DNA from: an uncultured Hyphomonas sp.
GTDB taxonomy: Bacteria > Pseudomonadota > Alphaproteobacteria > Caulobacterales > Hyphomonadaceae
Direction: 5' to 3'
Length of the DNA: 64,000 nucleotides
NCBI RefSeq assembly: GCF_963678195.1
Contig: NZ_OY782759.1
Coordinates: 2,604,001-2,668,000, forward strand
Shown here: positions 47,680 to 55,439 of the stretch, piece after piece
Layout of the letters: each line of letters opens with the position of its first letter
Position numbering within the stretch: the stretch's first letter is position 1
Program-made: the position numbers and the translations under genes
Notes under the pieces: model-generated
Databases searched by the model: none
What the model was told of the DNA's origin: nothing
The model's input: the letters and a program-made list of their open reading frames with translations, nothing else

Positions 47680-48168
47680 TCAGTCCTTCTTCCAAGGGAC
47701 ATCCAGCCTCGGCTGGTCGCGGAACTCATCCGTGGTGTCCGGATCCCATGGGAAGAGCCCATCGTCGCCCGGCCAGAACACCTGGATCATGCCGCCGAGC
47801 GGCGGCCGCCCGGTTTCGCGGCGGATCATGATATTGATCGCGCCCACTTCGCCGAGGTGTTCCGGATGGACCGGGCGCAGCTCGACATCGGCTTCGTTCA
47901 GCACACCGTCCATTCGCAACGGCTCGCCAGTCCACTTCTTCTCTTTCACCAGCTTGGCGGCGACATTGTGCACCATGCCGTCAGCCGTTTCGGGATTCAG
48001 GCCGAAGATGACAAGTTCCGGCAGGCCGAACTTTTCCTGCATGCCGACCGTCACCGTGAACAGGAGACGCGAATTCGGATCTGCCGGGTCTTTCTGAACA
48101 TAAACCTTGGTCCAGCCATCGCGGTCGACATTGTTGGCCACGGCCTGCAATTCGGGGGAAAGCGCCAT
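47680..48168 (-). CDS. DUF4262 family protein
   Basis: A 162-residue soluble protein with the DUF4262 pattern: FTVTVGMQEKFGLPELVIFGLNPETAD and LRMDGVLNEADV in the middle, and a Trp-rich end (VFWPGDDGLFPWDPD). The family is of unknown function. It sits in the middle of a CoA-related operon, ten bases after the hot-dog gene, an unusual place that suggests a role with that pathway. Confidence 0.75.
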   Translation of the reverse strand: MALSPELQAVANNVDRDGWTKVYVQKDPADPNSRLLFTVTVGMQEKFGLPELVIFGLNPETADGMVHNVAAKLVKEKKWTGEPLRMDGVLNEADVELRPVHPEHLGEVGAINIMIRRETGRPPLGGMIQVFWPGDDGLFPWDPDTTDEFRDQPRLDVPWKKD

Positions 48169-48178
48169 ATTCGTCTCC

Positions 48179-49090
48179 TCAGGCGGGCAGCTTGTCTGCG
48201 GGATAGTTCGGATAGCTCGCCTTCATCACACCGTGATTGAGCAGCATTTCGGCGATCTGCTTATCGCCGGTCTTGTCGAAGAATTTGGTGCGGATCCAGT
48301 AATTCTCGACCCGTCGGCTTTGCGACAGGGCGACGACTTCGCGGCGCAGGATATAGGTTTCACCCACCAGGAGCGGGCCGTTGACCATGCGCACTTCAAG
48401 GTCTGCGAACAGGCCGATGGCCGGCTGCTTGACCGGGAACTTCGCCGTGCGGCTGGAATAATTGCCCAGCACACTGACCATTTCCAGCGGCACGATCGGC
48501 TGCCCCCACGGGCCTGCAGCAGCGTCGCTATAAACCGCCATCGGCTCCGTGATGACCTTCAGCTTGTCGGCCAGAGAGAAGGGATAGAGGCTGCCCATAT
48601 TCTGGTCCATGCCCATGGTCACGGTTTCGTCCGCGATCCCGGTCATGCCGACTTTCATGTCTTCCAGGATGACGAGGTCGCCCGCCGGGCGCAGCTTCTT
48701 CATCCGGCCTTCCAGCAGGGTCTCGCCATGGTCCGGGCCGATGGAGGCGCTGGCTTCCAGAACCGGCGTGCCGTCTTCCTTGAAGGCGCGGCACATTGTG
48801 CGGGTCTCGCCGGGTGCCGGCCGGTCGACCTCGACGCGGACCTTCTCGCCCTCGAACACCATGTTCAGGAAGTGGCTGGAGAAGCAGCCGCGCTCGAACC
48901 AGTCATTGCCCCAGATGTCAGCCAGGTAGGGCACGAATTGCGAAAAATGAGTCGGGCCTTCGATGGGGCCCGCCTTGATGCCGAGTCGCTCGGCTTCGCT
49001 GTCATCATGCAGGCTCTTGTGCCCGTCATAGGATTGTTCCTGCAGCATTTGCACGGGCGCGCGCAGCGGCCCCTTGATCGTCTCGGTCAT
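48179..49090 (-). CDS. Hot-dog fold (MaoC-like) hypothetical protein
   Basis: A 303-residue protein that looks like two fused hot-dog domains. N-terminal part: GIKAGPIEGPTHFSQFVPYL and CFSSHFLNMVFEGEKVRVEV; C-terminal part: GQPIVPLEMVSVLGNY and MVNGPLLVGETYILRREVVALSQSRRVE. The pattern resembles MaoC-type dehydratases and acyl-CoA thioester enzymes, though the conserved catalytic pair is not obvious. It overlaps the MFS gene stop by ATGA and so is coupled to it. Confidence 0.6.
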   Translation of the reverse strand: MTETIKGPLRAPVQMLQEQSYDGHKSLHDDSEAERLGIKAGPIEGPTHFSQFVPYLADIWGNDWFERGCFSSHFLNMVFEGEKVRVEVDRPAPGETRTMCRAFKEDGTPVLEASASIGPDHGETLLEGRMKKLRPAGDLVILEDMKVGMTGIADETVTMGMDQNMGSLYPFSLADKLKVITEPMAVYSDAAAGPWGQPIVPLEMVSVLGNYSSRTAKFPVKQPAIGLFADLEVRMVNGPLLVGETYILRREVVALSQSRRVENYWIRTKFFDKTGDKQIAEMLLNHGVMKASYPNYPADKLPA

Positions 49091-50370
49091 AGTGTTTCCT
49101 TTTCTTGAAGTTTGCCATTTTCATGGCCGCGCGTCACCCTTCCGCGGCGCTCCGGTCCGAACCACCAGCCCAGGAAAGACAGCGTCATCAACAGGGCAGA
49201 CAGGCAGAGCGTCAGCGTGGTCGTGCCGTGCCAGCCGGCATGTTCATAGGCAAAGGTCGCGCCCCAGCTGGCCAGCCCGCCGCCGATGAACATCAGCACG
49301 ATGTAGACCGTCATCAGGCGGGTGCGCACATCTGCCGGCAGGCTTAGGAAGGTCATCCGCCCGGTGATGTCGATCAACGGCCCGACGACGTTCATCATCA
49401 TGATCGGAATCAGCAGCAGCCACAGGCTGTGGCCGAGCAGGCCCAGCAGGCAGACCGCGCAGAACTGGATCATGGAAACGAACACCCGTGCCTTGCGCGG
49501 CCCCACCCGGTCGGCAATAGCCCCCAGGAACGGCGTGGTCAGCAGGTTCAGCAGCGACACCGCCGCAAGATAGCCCACCGTGTCGGCGCCATAGCCCATG
49601 GCCGGGCTCGTCAGGTAGAGGCCGAGGCCCAGCCAGACCGACAGGAAGATGCCGAAGCCCAGTCCCTGGATTGTGCCGGACAGCAGCACTTCCGGATGCT
49701 TCCGGATGATCGGAAAGACCGACAGGACGAGGCCGACATAATTGTGTTTGGGCGCATCCTTCTCGGACTTTTCCCGCTCATCCATGATCCGGGGCAGCAT
49801 GAAGGTGACCGCCGCCATCACCGTCGCGGCGATGAAATAAACCGTTCGCCAGCCGAGATGTTCACCCACCCAGCCTGCCCCGACACGCGCCAGCAGGATG
49901 CCGCCGATGACGCCCGTGGTCAGCGTCGCCGTCACCTGACCGAGCCGCTCCGGCGCCACACGCTTGGAGGCGTAAGCCGGCAAGAGGTAAGGCGTGATGG
50001 TGGAGAAGCCGAGAAAGGTGGAGCCTGCCACGAAGACCCGGAAATCGGTCGCCAGCGCCATGACGATCAGGCCCGCCAGCTGGCCGGTTGCGAAGATCGT
50101 CGCCAGCTTGCGGTTCGACACCCGGTCGCCGAGCGGCAGCAACAGCAGGATGCCCAGCGCCAGCGCAATCTGGTTCAGAGCTGGCACCAGCCCGATCTCG
50201 GACGGCGTGACGCCGAAATCCTTCGCCACAAGCGCAATGATCGGATGGATGTAATAGGCGTTGGCCGTCACCACGGCGCCCGCCAGGGTCAGCAGGATCA
50301 GGTCTCGCCGACCGAGGCGTTGCGTGTGCTGAGGCGGGCCGTGCCCGTCACCGGATGGGTCAGATGTCAC
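49087..50370 (-). CDS. MFS transporter
   Basis: A 427-residue major facilitator superfamily protein with about 12 helices. The signature loop after helix 2 is LPLGDRVSNRK, and the mirrored loop in the second half is AIADRVGPRKARV. It probably moves an organic acid or drug-like compound with H+. GTG start overlaps the kinase-like gene stop (GTGA), and its own stop overlaps the hot-dog start. Context suggests uptake or export of the substrate handled by the operon. Confidence 0.85.
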   Translation of the reverse strand: MTSDPSGDGHGPPQHTQRLGRRDLILLTLAGAVVTANAYYIHPIIALVAKDFGVTPSEIGLVPALNQIALALGILLLLPLGDRVSNRKLATIFATGQLAGLIVMALATDFRVFVAGSTFLGFSTITPYLLPAYASKRVAPERLGQVTATLTTGVIGGILLARVGAGWVGEHLGWRTVYFIAATVMAAVTFMLPRIMDEREKSEKDAPKHNYVGLVLSVFPIIRKHPEVLLSGTIQGLGFGIFLSVWLGLGLYLTSPAMGYGADTVGYLAAVSLLNLLTTPFLGAIADRVGPRKARVFVSMIQFCAVCLLGLLGHSLWLLLIPIMMMNVVGPLIDITGRMTFLSLPADVRTRLMTVYIVLMFIGGGLASWGATFAYEHAGWHGTTTLTLCLSALLMTLSFLGWWFGPERRGRVTRGHENGKLQEKETL

Positions 50371-51455
50371 CCCGGCATCCCGGCGCGGCGGGCATAGTCG
50401 GCGGCAAACTTGGCCAGCGGCACGACGCGCGCGGCGTTGCTTTCAGCGTTCGCGCTGTTGGCGGTGCCGTCACGCACCCGGCCGATAATGCCCTGCAGGA
50501 TGCCTGCGAGACGGAAGCCATTATAAGCGAAGTAATAGTCGAGCTCCGGCAGGCCATCGCGGCCGGTGTGCTTACAGTAGAGGTCGACATATTCTTCCAT
50601 GGTCGGAATGCCCCAGGCCTTGAGATCGTCAATCGCCATGATCGATCCGCGCGACGAGTCGCCCGGCGGCATCACCCAGTTCATCAGGTGATAGGAAAAG
50701 TCCGCCAGCGGATCACCCAGCGTGCACAGTTCCCAGTCCAGCACGGCGATGACTTTCGGCTCGGTCGGATGCAGCACCATATTGTCGAGGCGGTAGTCGC
50801 CATGGACGATCGTCGTCCGGTCGCCGGGCGGGATGTTCTTCGGCAGCCACTCGATCAGCTGTTCCATCTCCGGAATGTGCTGGGTCTCTGAGGCTTTGTA
50901 CTGTTTCGTCCAGCGGTGGATCTGGCGGGCGACATAGTCGCCCTCCTTGCCGAAGCCTTCCAGGCCCGCTTTTTTCCAGTCGACATTGTGGAGGTCGGCG
51001 AAGGTCTTCACCTTCGCCTCATAGATCTTGCGGCGCATGGCCGGCTCATAGTCCGGCAGCGTGCCGTCCCACAGAATGCGGCCTTCCACCATGTCCATGA
51101 CATAGAACATCGTGCCGACCACGCTCTCGTCGGTGCACAGGCCATAGGGCCGGGCGACCGGATAGCCGAGCGGGTAGAGCGCCGAAATCACGCGGTATTC
51201 CCGGTCAACGGCATGGGCGCTCGGCAACAGCTTGCCCGGCGGCTTGCGGCGCATCACATATTTCTTGTTCGGGGTGACGAGCTGGTAGGTCGGGTTGGAC
51301 TGGCCGCCCTTGAACTGGCGGACTTCCAGCGGGCCTTCATAGCCCTCGACATTTTCTTCCATCCAGGCGGCCAGAGCGGCCTCGTCGAATTTGTGCGTCT
51401 CCGCCACCTCTTTGGTGCCGGTAAACAGATCGCTAGCTTTCGGCGCGTCGGCCAT
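50367..51455 (-). CDS. Aminoglycoside phosphotransferase-like (ACAD10-type) kinase
   Basis: A 362-residue APH-fold protein. The catalytic loop is VHGDYRLDNMVLHP with the catalytic Asp, followed by the metal-binding LDWELCTLGDPLADFSYH. This subgroup is associated with acyl-CoA dehydrogenase clusters (ACAD10/11 type), which act on 4-hydroxy-acyl-CoA, and fits the hydratase and hot-dog genes in the operon. ATG at 51455 follows GAGGGCAGGAAA. First gene of the five-gene operon. Confidence 0.82.
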   Translation of the reverse strand: MADAPKASDLFTGTKEVAETHKFDEAALAAWMEENVEGYEGPLEVRQFKGGQSNPTYQLVTPNKKYVMRRKPPGKLLPSAHAVDREYRVISALYPLGYPVARPYGLCTDESVVGTMFYVMDMVEGRILWDGTLPDYEPAMRRKIYEAKVKTFADLHNVDWKKAGLEGFGKEGDYVARQIHRWTKQYKASETQHIPEMEQLIEWLPKNIPPGDRTTIVHGDYRLDNMVLHPTEPKVIAVLDWELCTLGDPLADFSYHLMNWVMPPGDSSRGSIMAIDDLKAWGIPTMEEYVDLYCKHTGRDGLPELDYYFAYNGFRLAGILQGIIGRVRDGTANSANAESNAARVVPLAKFAADYARRAGMPG

Positions 51456-51568
51456 TTTCCTGCCCTCATTTCCGCAATTTTTCAGAAGATACAATACTCA
51501 CGGGCCACGCTGCGCCAAGGCCTTCCGCGACGTCCGCGTGACCTGCCCGGCAAGGAAAGGCACGCGCC

Positions 51569-51757
51569 ATGCTCCAGATCAAAACGCTCATCACGGCCCT
51601 CACCCTTATTACCATAGCCAGCGTATGCCTGGCGGGGCTTGTCACGTTCATGATCTGGCGAGAAGCTGGGCGTATGCTACATCATGGAAAGGTAGCTTCC
51701 CTAACGGCAAAGACAGCCCGGCTCGCTGCACCTGTGAGGCGTGAAAAGGCACCATGA
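51569..51757 (+). CDS. Small single-helix membrane protein coupled to an L,D-transpeptidase-like gene
   Basis: A 62-residue protein with one hydrophobic segment (about 6-28) and a basic cytosolic tail. AAGGAAAGG lies about ten bases upstream of its ATG, and its stop overlaps the next gene start by ATGA. No family is recognised, but the coupling supports it being real and related to the periplasmic enzyme. Confidence 0.6.
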   Translation: MLQIKTLITALTLITIASVCLAGLVTFMIWREAGRMLHHGKVASLTAKTARLAAPVRREKAP

Positions 51758-52353
51758 GACGTTTTCTGGCCAGTACGGGTGTCAGCCTTACCGCCCTTTG
51801 TCTCGCTGCCCTGCCCGCCGCGGCGATTCCCGTCGATCCGCAGGGGCTGATCCGGCCGGAACTGCTGGGCGAGGCCCTGGCTTCCCTGAAAGCCCACAGC
51901 GACGCGGCCGATCCGTCTCACCTTGTGATTGTGGACTATGCCCGCCGGTCCAGCGAGCCGCGGGCCTATATCATCAATCTGGAAACCGGCCTGGTGGAAG
52001 ACACCTTCCGCGCCGCCCATGGCTCAGGCTCGGACCCTGACCATGACGGCTTCCTCGACGAATTCTCCGACGTGCCCGGCTCCTCCGCCAGCCCGAAGGG
52101 CGCCTACCTGCTGGCTGAGCAATATGTCGGCAAGCATGGCAAGTCTCTCCGCCTCGACGGCCTCGACCCGACCAATGCCAACGCCCGCGCCCGGGCGATT
52201 GTCATCCACGCCGCCGACTATGCCGAACCGTCCTTCCTCAAGAAGTGGGGCAAACTCGGCCGCTCGAATGGCTGCATCGTCTTCTCGAAGAAAGACCTCG
52301 CCACCTTCCTGAAAGACGTCCCCCGCCGCACGCTGATTTACGTCGGCAAGTGA
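51754..52353 (+). CDS. Periplasmic murein L,D-transpeptidase-like protein (YkuD_2 type)
   Basis: A 199-residue secreted protein. Residues 1-24 are a signal peptide (AALPAAA). The catalytic fold has VIVDYARRSSEPRAY, AAHGSGSDPDHDGF, SSASPKGAYLLAEQYVGKHG, RAIVIHAADY (His152) and GRSNGCIVF (Cys174), matching the murein L,D-transpeptidase catalytic domain family, which links or trims peptidoglycan stems. The translation start overlaps the small membrane gene stop by ATGA. Confidence 0.85.
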   Translation: MRRFLASTGVSLTALCLAALPAAAIPVDPQGLIRPELLGEALASLKAHSDAADPSHLVIVDYARRSSEPRAYIINLETGLVEDTFRAAHGSGSDPDHDGFLDEFSDVPGSSASPKGAYLLAEQYVGKHGKSLRLDGLDPTNANARARAIVIHAADYAEPSFLKKWGKLGRSNGCIVFSKKDLATFLKDVPRRTLIYVGK

Positions 52354-52359
52354 CAGCCC

Positions 52360-52381
52360 GGCTGACATTTTGTTGTCAGCC
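52360..52381 (+). other. Hairpin after the L,D-transpeptidase-like gene
   Basis: GGCTGACA (52360-52367) pairs with TGTCAGCC (52374-52381), eight pairs with a six-base loop. Probably part of a terminator although a T tract is missing. Confidence 0.5.
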
Positions 52382-52470
52382 CCTCAAAACCGCTTAGGGT
52401 AACCTCAAGCCATAGAGCTTGGGGGGACAATCAATATGCGGCTCATTCCATCCGCGCCAGAGGATTCCCG

Positions 52471-53259
52471 ATGATCCTCCAGCGCCTCGCCACTTCAATC
52501 CGCAAACAGGACTGGTTTACCGTCCTGATAGAGACGCTGATTGTGGTCTTCGGTGTGTTCATCGGTCTGCAGGTCAACAACTGGAACGAGGCGCGACAGC
52601 ATCGGATTGAGGCGGAGACCTCGCGTGAACGACTGATTGCCGATTTGCGCGCTGATCTTGATGCCTTTGCGGTTCGTCGGCAGTGGTACGAGGAAGTCGT
52701 GGCAGCCGCCCTGCGCGTTGATGGCGCTCTGCGGTCCGATCCGCCCGAAACGGTCGAAGAGACGTGGCGGTTTGTCCTCGACAGCTGGATCGCCGGCGGC
52801 GAATGGCCGTTCGCACCGTCGGCGCAGATCTACAAAGAACTTCAGAATGCTGGCGATCTGGACCTTATCGCCAGCGGATCGATGCAACGCCGGCTGCGCG
52901 ACTATTATGAAGACTCTGCCAACGAGATTGAAATATCACTGACATTCAGATCCGCCTATACCGACCTGGCGCGCCAATTGATCGAAGGCCGCGTCGGTAT
53001 GCACATCGCTGACTGTCTGTCAGCGGCCAGTTTCGAGCCCAGCCTGCCAGGTACAAACCCCACGAATTTCTACAAAGACTGTCCGCTGCCAGAAGATTTT
53101 GAGCTCGTTATGCGCTCAGCCGCAAGCCTCCGGGAGTCGGCAGCGCTCCGCCCCCAATTGAACGCGCGTCTGAGCAATCTTTCGGGGCTCCGGTCACTGC
53201 TTGAGTATCTTAACCGACAGGCGGCGTCACTGGTGTCTGATCTGGAGGCAACACGATGA
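52471..53259 (+). CDS. DUF6090-type membrane protein, copy 1
   Basis: A 262-residue protein. The start MILQRLATSI is followed by KQDWFTVLIETLIVVFG and a single membrane helix (about 18-35) ending in QVNNWNEAR, then a long cytosolic or periplasmic helical domain. This is the DUF6090 pattern (short N-terminus, one helix with GVFIGLQ, and a coiled domain), of unknown function. It overlaps copy 2 by ATGA; the N-terminal 40 residues are nearly identical in both, so they arose by tandem duplication while the rest diverged. Confidence 0.8.
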   Translation: MILQRLATSIRKQDWFTVLIETLIVVFGVFIGLQVNNWNEARQHRIEAETSRERLIADLRADLDAFAVRRQWYEEVVAAALRVDGALRSDPPETVEETWRFVLDSWIAGGEWPFAPSAQIYKELQNAGDLDLIASGSMQRRLRDYYEDSANEIEISLTFRSAYTDLARQLIEGRVGMHIADCLSAASFEPSLPGTNPTNFYKDCPLPEDFELVMRSAASLRESAALRPQLNARLSNLSGLRSLLEYLNRQAASLVSDLEATR

Positions 53260-54050
53260 TCCTCCGCCGTCTCACCACCGCGCTGCGCAAGCAGGACTGG
53301 TTCACCGTGGTGATCGAAACGCTGATCGTGGTGTTCGGCGTTTTCATCGGTCTGCAGGTCAATAACTGGAACGCGGCGCGAGTTGAGCGAAACAGCGAGC
53401 AGGTTCTGCTCTTGCGCCTGCAGGAGGAGACCCGCTCACTTCTGGACACACAGAAAAAAGAGCTGGCCGCACAAAGCCCTCGCATTGGGCTGCTCTCAGA
53501 CGCGAATTCCGTCATGTTCTCGCTCGCGCCGTCACGGCCACTGACCGATGATGAGTGCTGGGCTCTGCTCGTCTCACACTGGTTACCCTCGCCCACCGAA
53601 GCATTGTCGAGCCTTGATGAGCTCATTTCATCCGGCCGGTTTGACCTGATTTCCAGCCCTTCCGTGAAGGCGGCCCTCCGCGACTATGCTGTTGTGCAGG
53701 AACGTTCCCGTACTGCGCGGGCAGAAGCGGTCAGCGAACTCTTCCGGCTTCACACCCGGCATCCGGACGCCGTCTGGCTCGAAGTGGGGCGTGCTGAAGA
53801 TGCAGACTACGTTCGTCCAAATGTGTCCCCTGATGACGACGAAGGCCTGGTGTGGCGATATCGATGCGACATTGACCAGATACGCGGGAATAAGGGCCTC
53901 CTCAGCGAGTACAGCGACAACATCGCACGCTTGGAGTCATTCCTCGACCGGTACGAAGACCGCATTGCGGTCCTGACCGTGCTGGATGCTGAACTGGCCA
54001 AGGAACTGGGCACGTCAGGCTCGCGCCGCGAGAGCGATGCCGCGCCATGA
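53256..54050 (+). CDS. DUF6090-type membrane protein, copy 2
   Basis: A 264-residue paralogue of the preceding gene: MILRRLTTAL, then KQDWFTVVIETLIVVFG and QVNNWNAAR. Beyond about residue 45 the two differ strongly, so only the anchor is conserved. ATGA overlaps connect it to copy 1 and to a 28-codon remnant of a third copy. Function is unknown. Confidence 0.8.
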   Translation: MILRRLTTALRKQDWFTVVIETLIVVFGVFIGLQVNNWNAARVERNSEQVLLLRLQEETRSLLDTQKKELAAQSPRIGLLSDANSVMFSLAPSRPLTDDECWALLVSHWLPSPTEALSSLDELISSGRFDLISSPSVKAALRDYAVVQERSRTARAEAVSELFRLHTRHPDAVWLEVGRAEDADYVRPNVSPDDDEGLVWRYRCDIDQIRGNKGLLSEYSDNIARLESFLDRYEDRIAVLTVLDAELAKELGTSGSRRESDAAP

Positions 54051-54133
54051 TCCTCCGCCGCATCACCGTCGCGTTCCCGTCATTCCCTGAAAGCCGGACA
54101 ACTGACCTGATCACGGAATTGGAGCCACAATGA
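54047..54133 (+). pseudogene. 28-codon remnant of a third DUF6090 copy
   Basis: ATG at 54047 overlaps the copy 2 stop (ATGA). The first nine codons read MILRRITVA, as in the two full copies, after which the reading diverges and ends at TGA 54131-54133. That stop again overlaps the next start (ATG at 54130). It looks like a third copy whose middle was lost, keeping the coupling signal at both ends, or a short leader peptide derived from it. Confidence 0.55.
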
Positions 54134-54618
54134 CTCTTGAGCAAATCGCCTATATCGCCCAGATCGCCGGCGTACTCGTCGTCGCTGCGACCCTGATCTT
54201 CCTCGCCCTGCAAGTGCGGCAAGGCACTGATCTTCTGCGGTCTGACGCGCGGCAGACCCAGCTGACGAACGACCAGACCGGTGTCTACAAATTCGTCGAG
54301 TTCCCGGAACTCGGCCGCATCCTGTCACAGGTCGAAACACCGAGTTTCGAAGAAAAGACAAAAGTGATCTTCTGGATGATCGGCCAGATGCGCGCCCGCG
54401 AATATGAGTGGCTGCAATACAAGGCTGGCGCGATGGACAAGGAGTCGTGGGAATCCTATCGCGGTGTCATCTATTTCGTGCTCGGCACCGAACGGGCCCG
54501 CGCGCTGTGGGGCCTGACCTCCGGCTATTTCAATGCCGGATTCACGGCCATGGTCGAAGAGATGATCCGCGACGTTCCACCCATCGAATACTGGGACGAT
54601 CTGCAAGCGATCAAGTAA
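54130..54618 (+). CDS. Hypothetical one-helix membrane protein
   Basis: A 162-residue protein with a membrane helix at about 8-28 and a cytosolic or periplasmic helical domain (RTLG-like YKFVEFPELGRILSQVE, VIYFVLGTERARALW). I do not recognise the family, though similar short anchored proteins are common in marine proteobacteria next to DUF6090 genes. The start overlaps the remnant stop, giving four coupled reading frames. A GC-rich hairpin (GCGGCG/CGCCGC, 54619-54634) follows its stop at once. Confidence 0.6.
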   Translation: MTLEQIAYIAQIAGVLVVAATLIFLALQVRQGTDLLRSDARQTQLTNDQTGVYKFVEFPELGRILSQVETPSFEEKTKVIFWMIGQMRAREYEWLQYKAGAMDKESWESYRGVIYFVLGTERARALWGLTSGYFNAGFTAMVEEMIRDVPPIEYWDDLQAIK

Positions 54619-54703
54619 GCGGCGGTGTCGCCGCGACCTTCAGATTAAACTTCCGCCACGATTGAGATTCCTGCGACGGGAAGCACAGCGTACTACGTTT
54701 GAC

Positions 54704-54710
54704 CTATAAG
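54704..54710 (+). promoter_or_regulatory. Possible -10 element before the RNA array
   Basis: CTATAAG lies 21 bases before the first structured RNA. A matching -35 is not clear. The related TGGATAAA-N-CC occurs before unit 3 (55071-55080) and unit 4 (55219-55229), so these may be repeated promoter-like elements. Confidence 0.3.
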
Positions 54711-54730
54711 CGGTTCGCCGCAACCGGTCC

Positions 54731-54828
54731 CGTTCGCTGTCGCATCCTCCCCTGAAAATGACACAGCGAACCGCCCGCCATACTGTCTGCCTTACCCCCC
54801 TGAGCCCCAACAGACAGCATGGCGGGCA
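54731..54828 (+). ncRNA. Two-hairpin structured RNA, unit 1
   Basis: Hairpin A pairs GTTCGCTGT (54732-54740) with ACAGCGAAC (54763-54771) around a loop containing CCTCCCCTGAAA. Hairpin B pairs GCCCGCCAT (54773-54781) with ATGGCGGGC (54819-54827) and, after one mismatch, CTGTCTG (54783-54789) with CAGACAG (54811-54817), with a C-rich loop. Four related units follow each other in 54731-55383. The architecture resembles CcsR/Cuckoo small RNAs, whose C-rich loops pair with Shine-Dalgarno sequences; this assignment is inference. Confidence 0.7.
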
Positions 54829-54948
54829 CCTCCATTTCTGAGGCGCTTTTCGGCCTGAGATTCCTTACCGGAATTTCACCTCTCACGAACGCGTGAGGGT
54901 CATGGACACCGGCCCCTCTCTCCCCATATCAGTTACACGAGAGAGGTC

Positions 54949-55051
54949 CCGTTCGAAGCGTTTCTTCCCCCCCTGGAAACCGAACGGCGAACCGCCCGCC
55001 ATGTCATCCTGTCCTTCCCCCCCCCCGCGATAGATGACATGGCGGGTTTTT
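54949..55051 (+). ncRNA. Two-hairpin structured RNA, unit 2, with terminator
   Basis: Hairpin A pairs CCGTTCG (54949-54955) with CGAACGG (54981-54987), with inner GTTTC/GAAAC and loop TTCCCCCCCTG. Hairpin B pairs CCCGCCATGTCATC (54995-55008) with GATGACATGGCGGG (55033-55046), 14 pairs without mismatch, followed by TTTTT: a strong intrinsic terminator. The loop has a run of ten C (55017-55026). Stems differ from unit 1 by paired changes. Confidence 0.75.
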
Positions 55052-55110
55052 CTCCCGCCCCCGACAAATTTGGATAAACCTGCGCATAGCAGCGTCATGG
55101 AAATGAGTTC

Positions 55111-55191
55111 CGTTCGCGACGACAGCCCCTGAAACAGTCAGACGCGAACCGCCCGCCGCGCCGATGCCCCTTGCTCCGGCCCGGCGGGCGC
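55111..55191 (+). ncRNA. Two-hairpin structured RNA, unit 3
   Basis: Hairpin A pairs GTTCGCG (55112-55118) with CGCGAAC (55143-55149) around a loop with GCCCCTGAAA. Hairpin B pairs CGCCCGCCG (55150-55158) with CGGCGGGCG (55182-55190), with inner GCCG/CGGC. The core GCGAACCGCCCGCC is shared with units 1 and 2, while paired positions covary. Confidence 0.7.
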
Positions 55192-55273
55192 CTCAATTTC
55201 CGCGCCGCTGAATTTTTCTGGATAAAGCCCCGGACCGGAACGTCTGCTCTGTGAAGTCCGCACTTTGGTCTTC

Positions 55274-55383
55274 TTCGCTGTGGATACCATTTCCCCATTC
55301 TCCCACCGCACTTTGGGGACAGCGAAACCGCCCGCCATGCCAGGTCCAGCCCCCCGGACCAACAGCATGGCGGGCCCCTTTTC
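55274..55383 (+). ncRNA. Two-hairpin structured RNA, unit 4
   Basis: Hairpin A pairs TTCGCTGT (55274-55281) with ACAGCGAA (55319-55326) over a longer, C-rich loop. Hairpin B pairs GCCCGCCATGC (55330-55340) with GCATGGCGGGC (55365-55375), plus inner GGTCC/GGACC with loop AGCCCCCC, followed by CCCTTTT. The 11-base direct repeat CCGCACTTTGG (55258-55268 and 55306-55316) frames its first half. It ends 57 bases before the ABC-F start. Confidence 0.7.
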
Positions 55384-55439
55384 CGGGTCTACCGCTACCT
55401 GCCCTTGCATTCATCACAGGCCCGGTTACACCCCCGCCC

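Noticed and set aside
55017-55026. Run of ten C as a sequencing artefact
   Set aside because: It is in the loop of a 14-pair hairpin; other units have C-rich loops at the same place, so it fits the family pattern. Its exact length may still be uncertain.
54731-55383. Interpretation of the four units as a CRISPR array or mobile repeat
   Set aside because: Units differ in length and sequence and keep only structure; no equal spacers, no cas gene, no terminal inverted repeats or target duplications.
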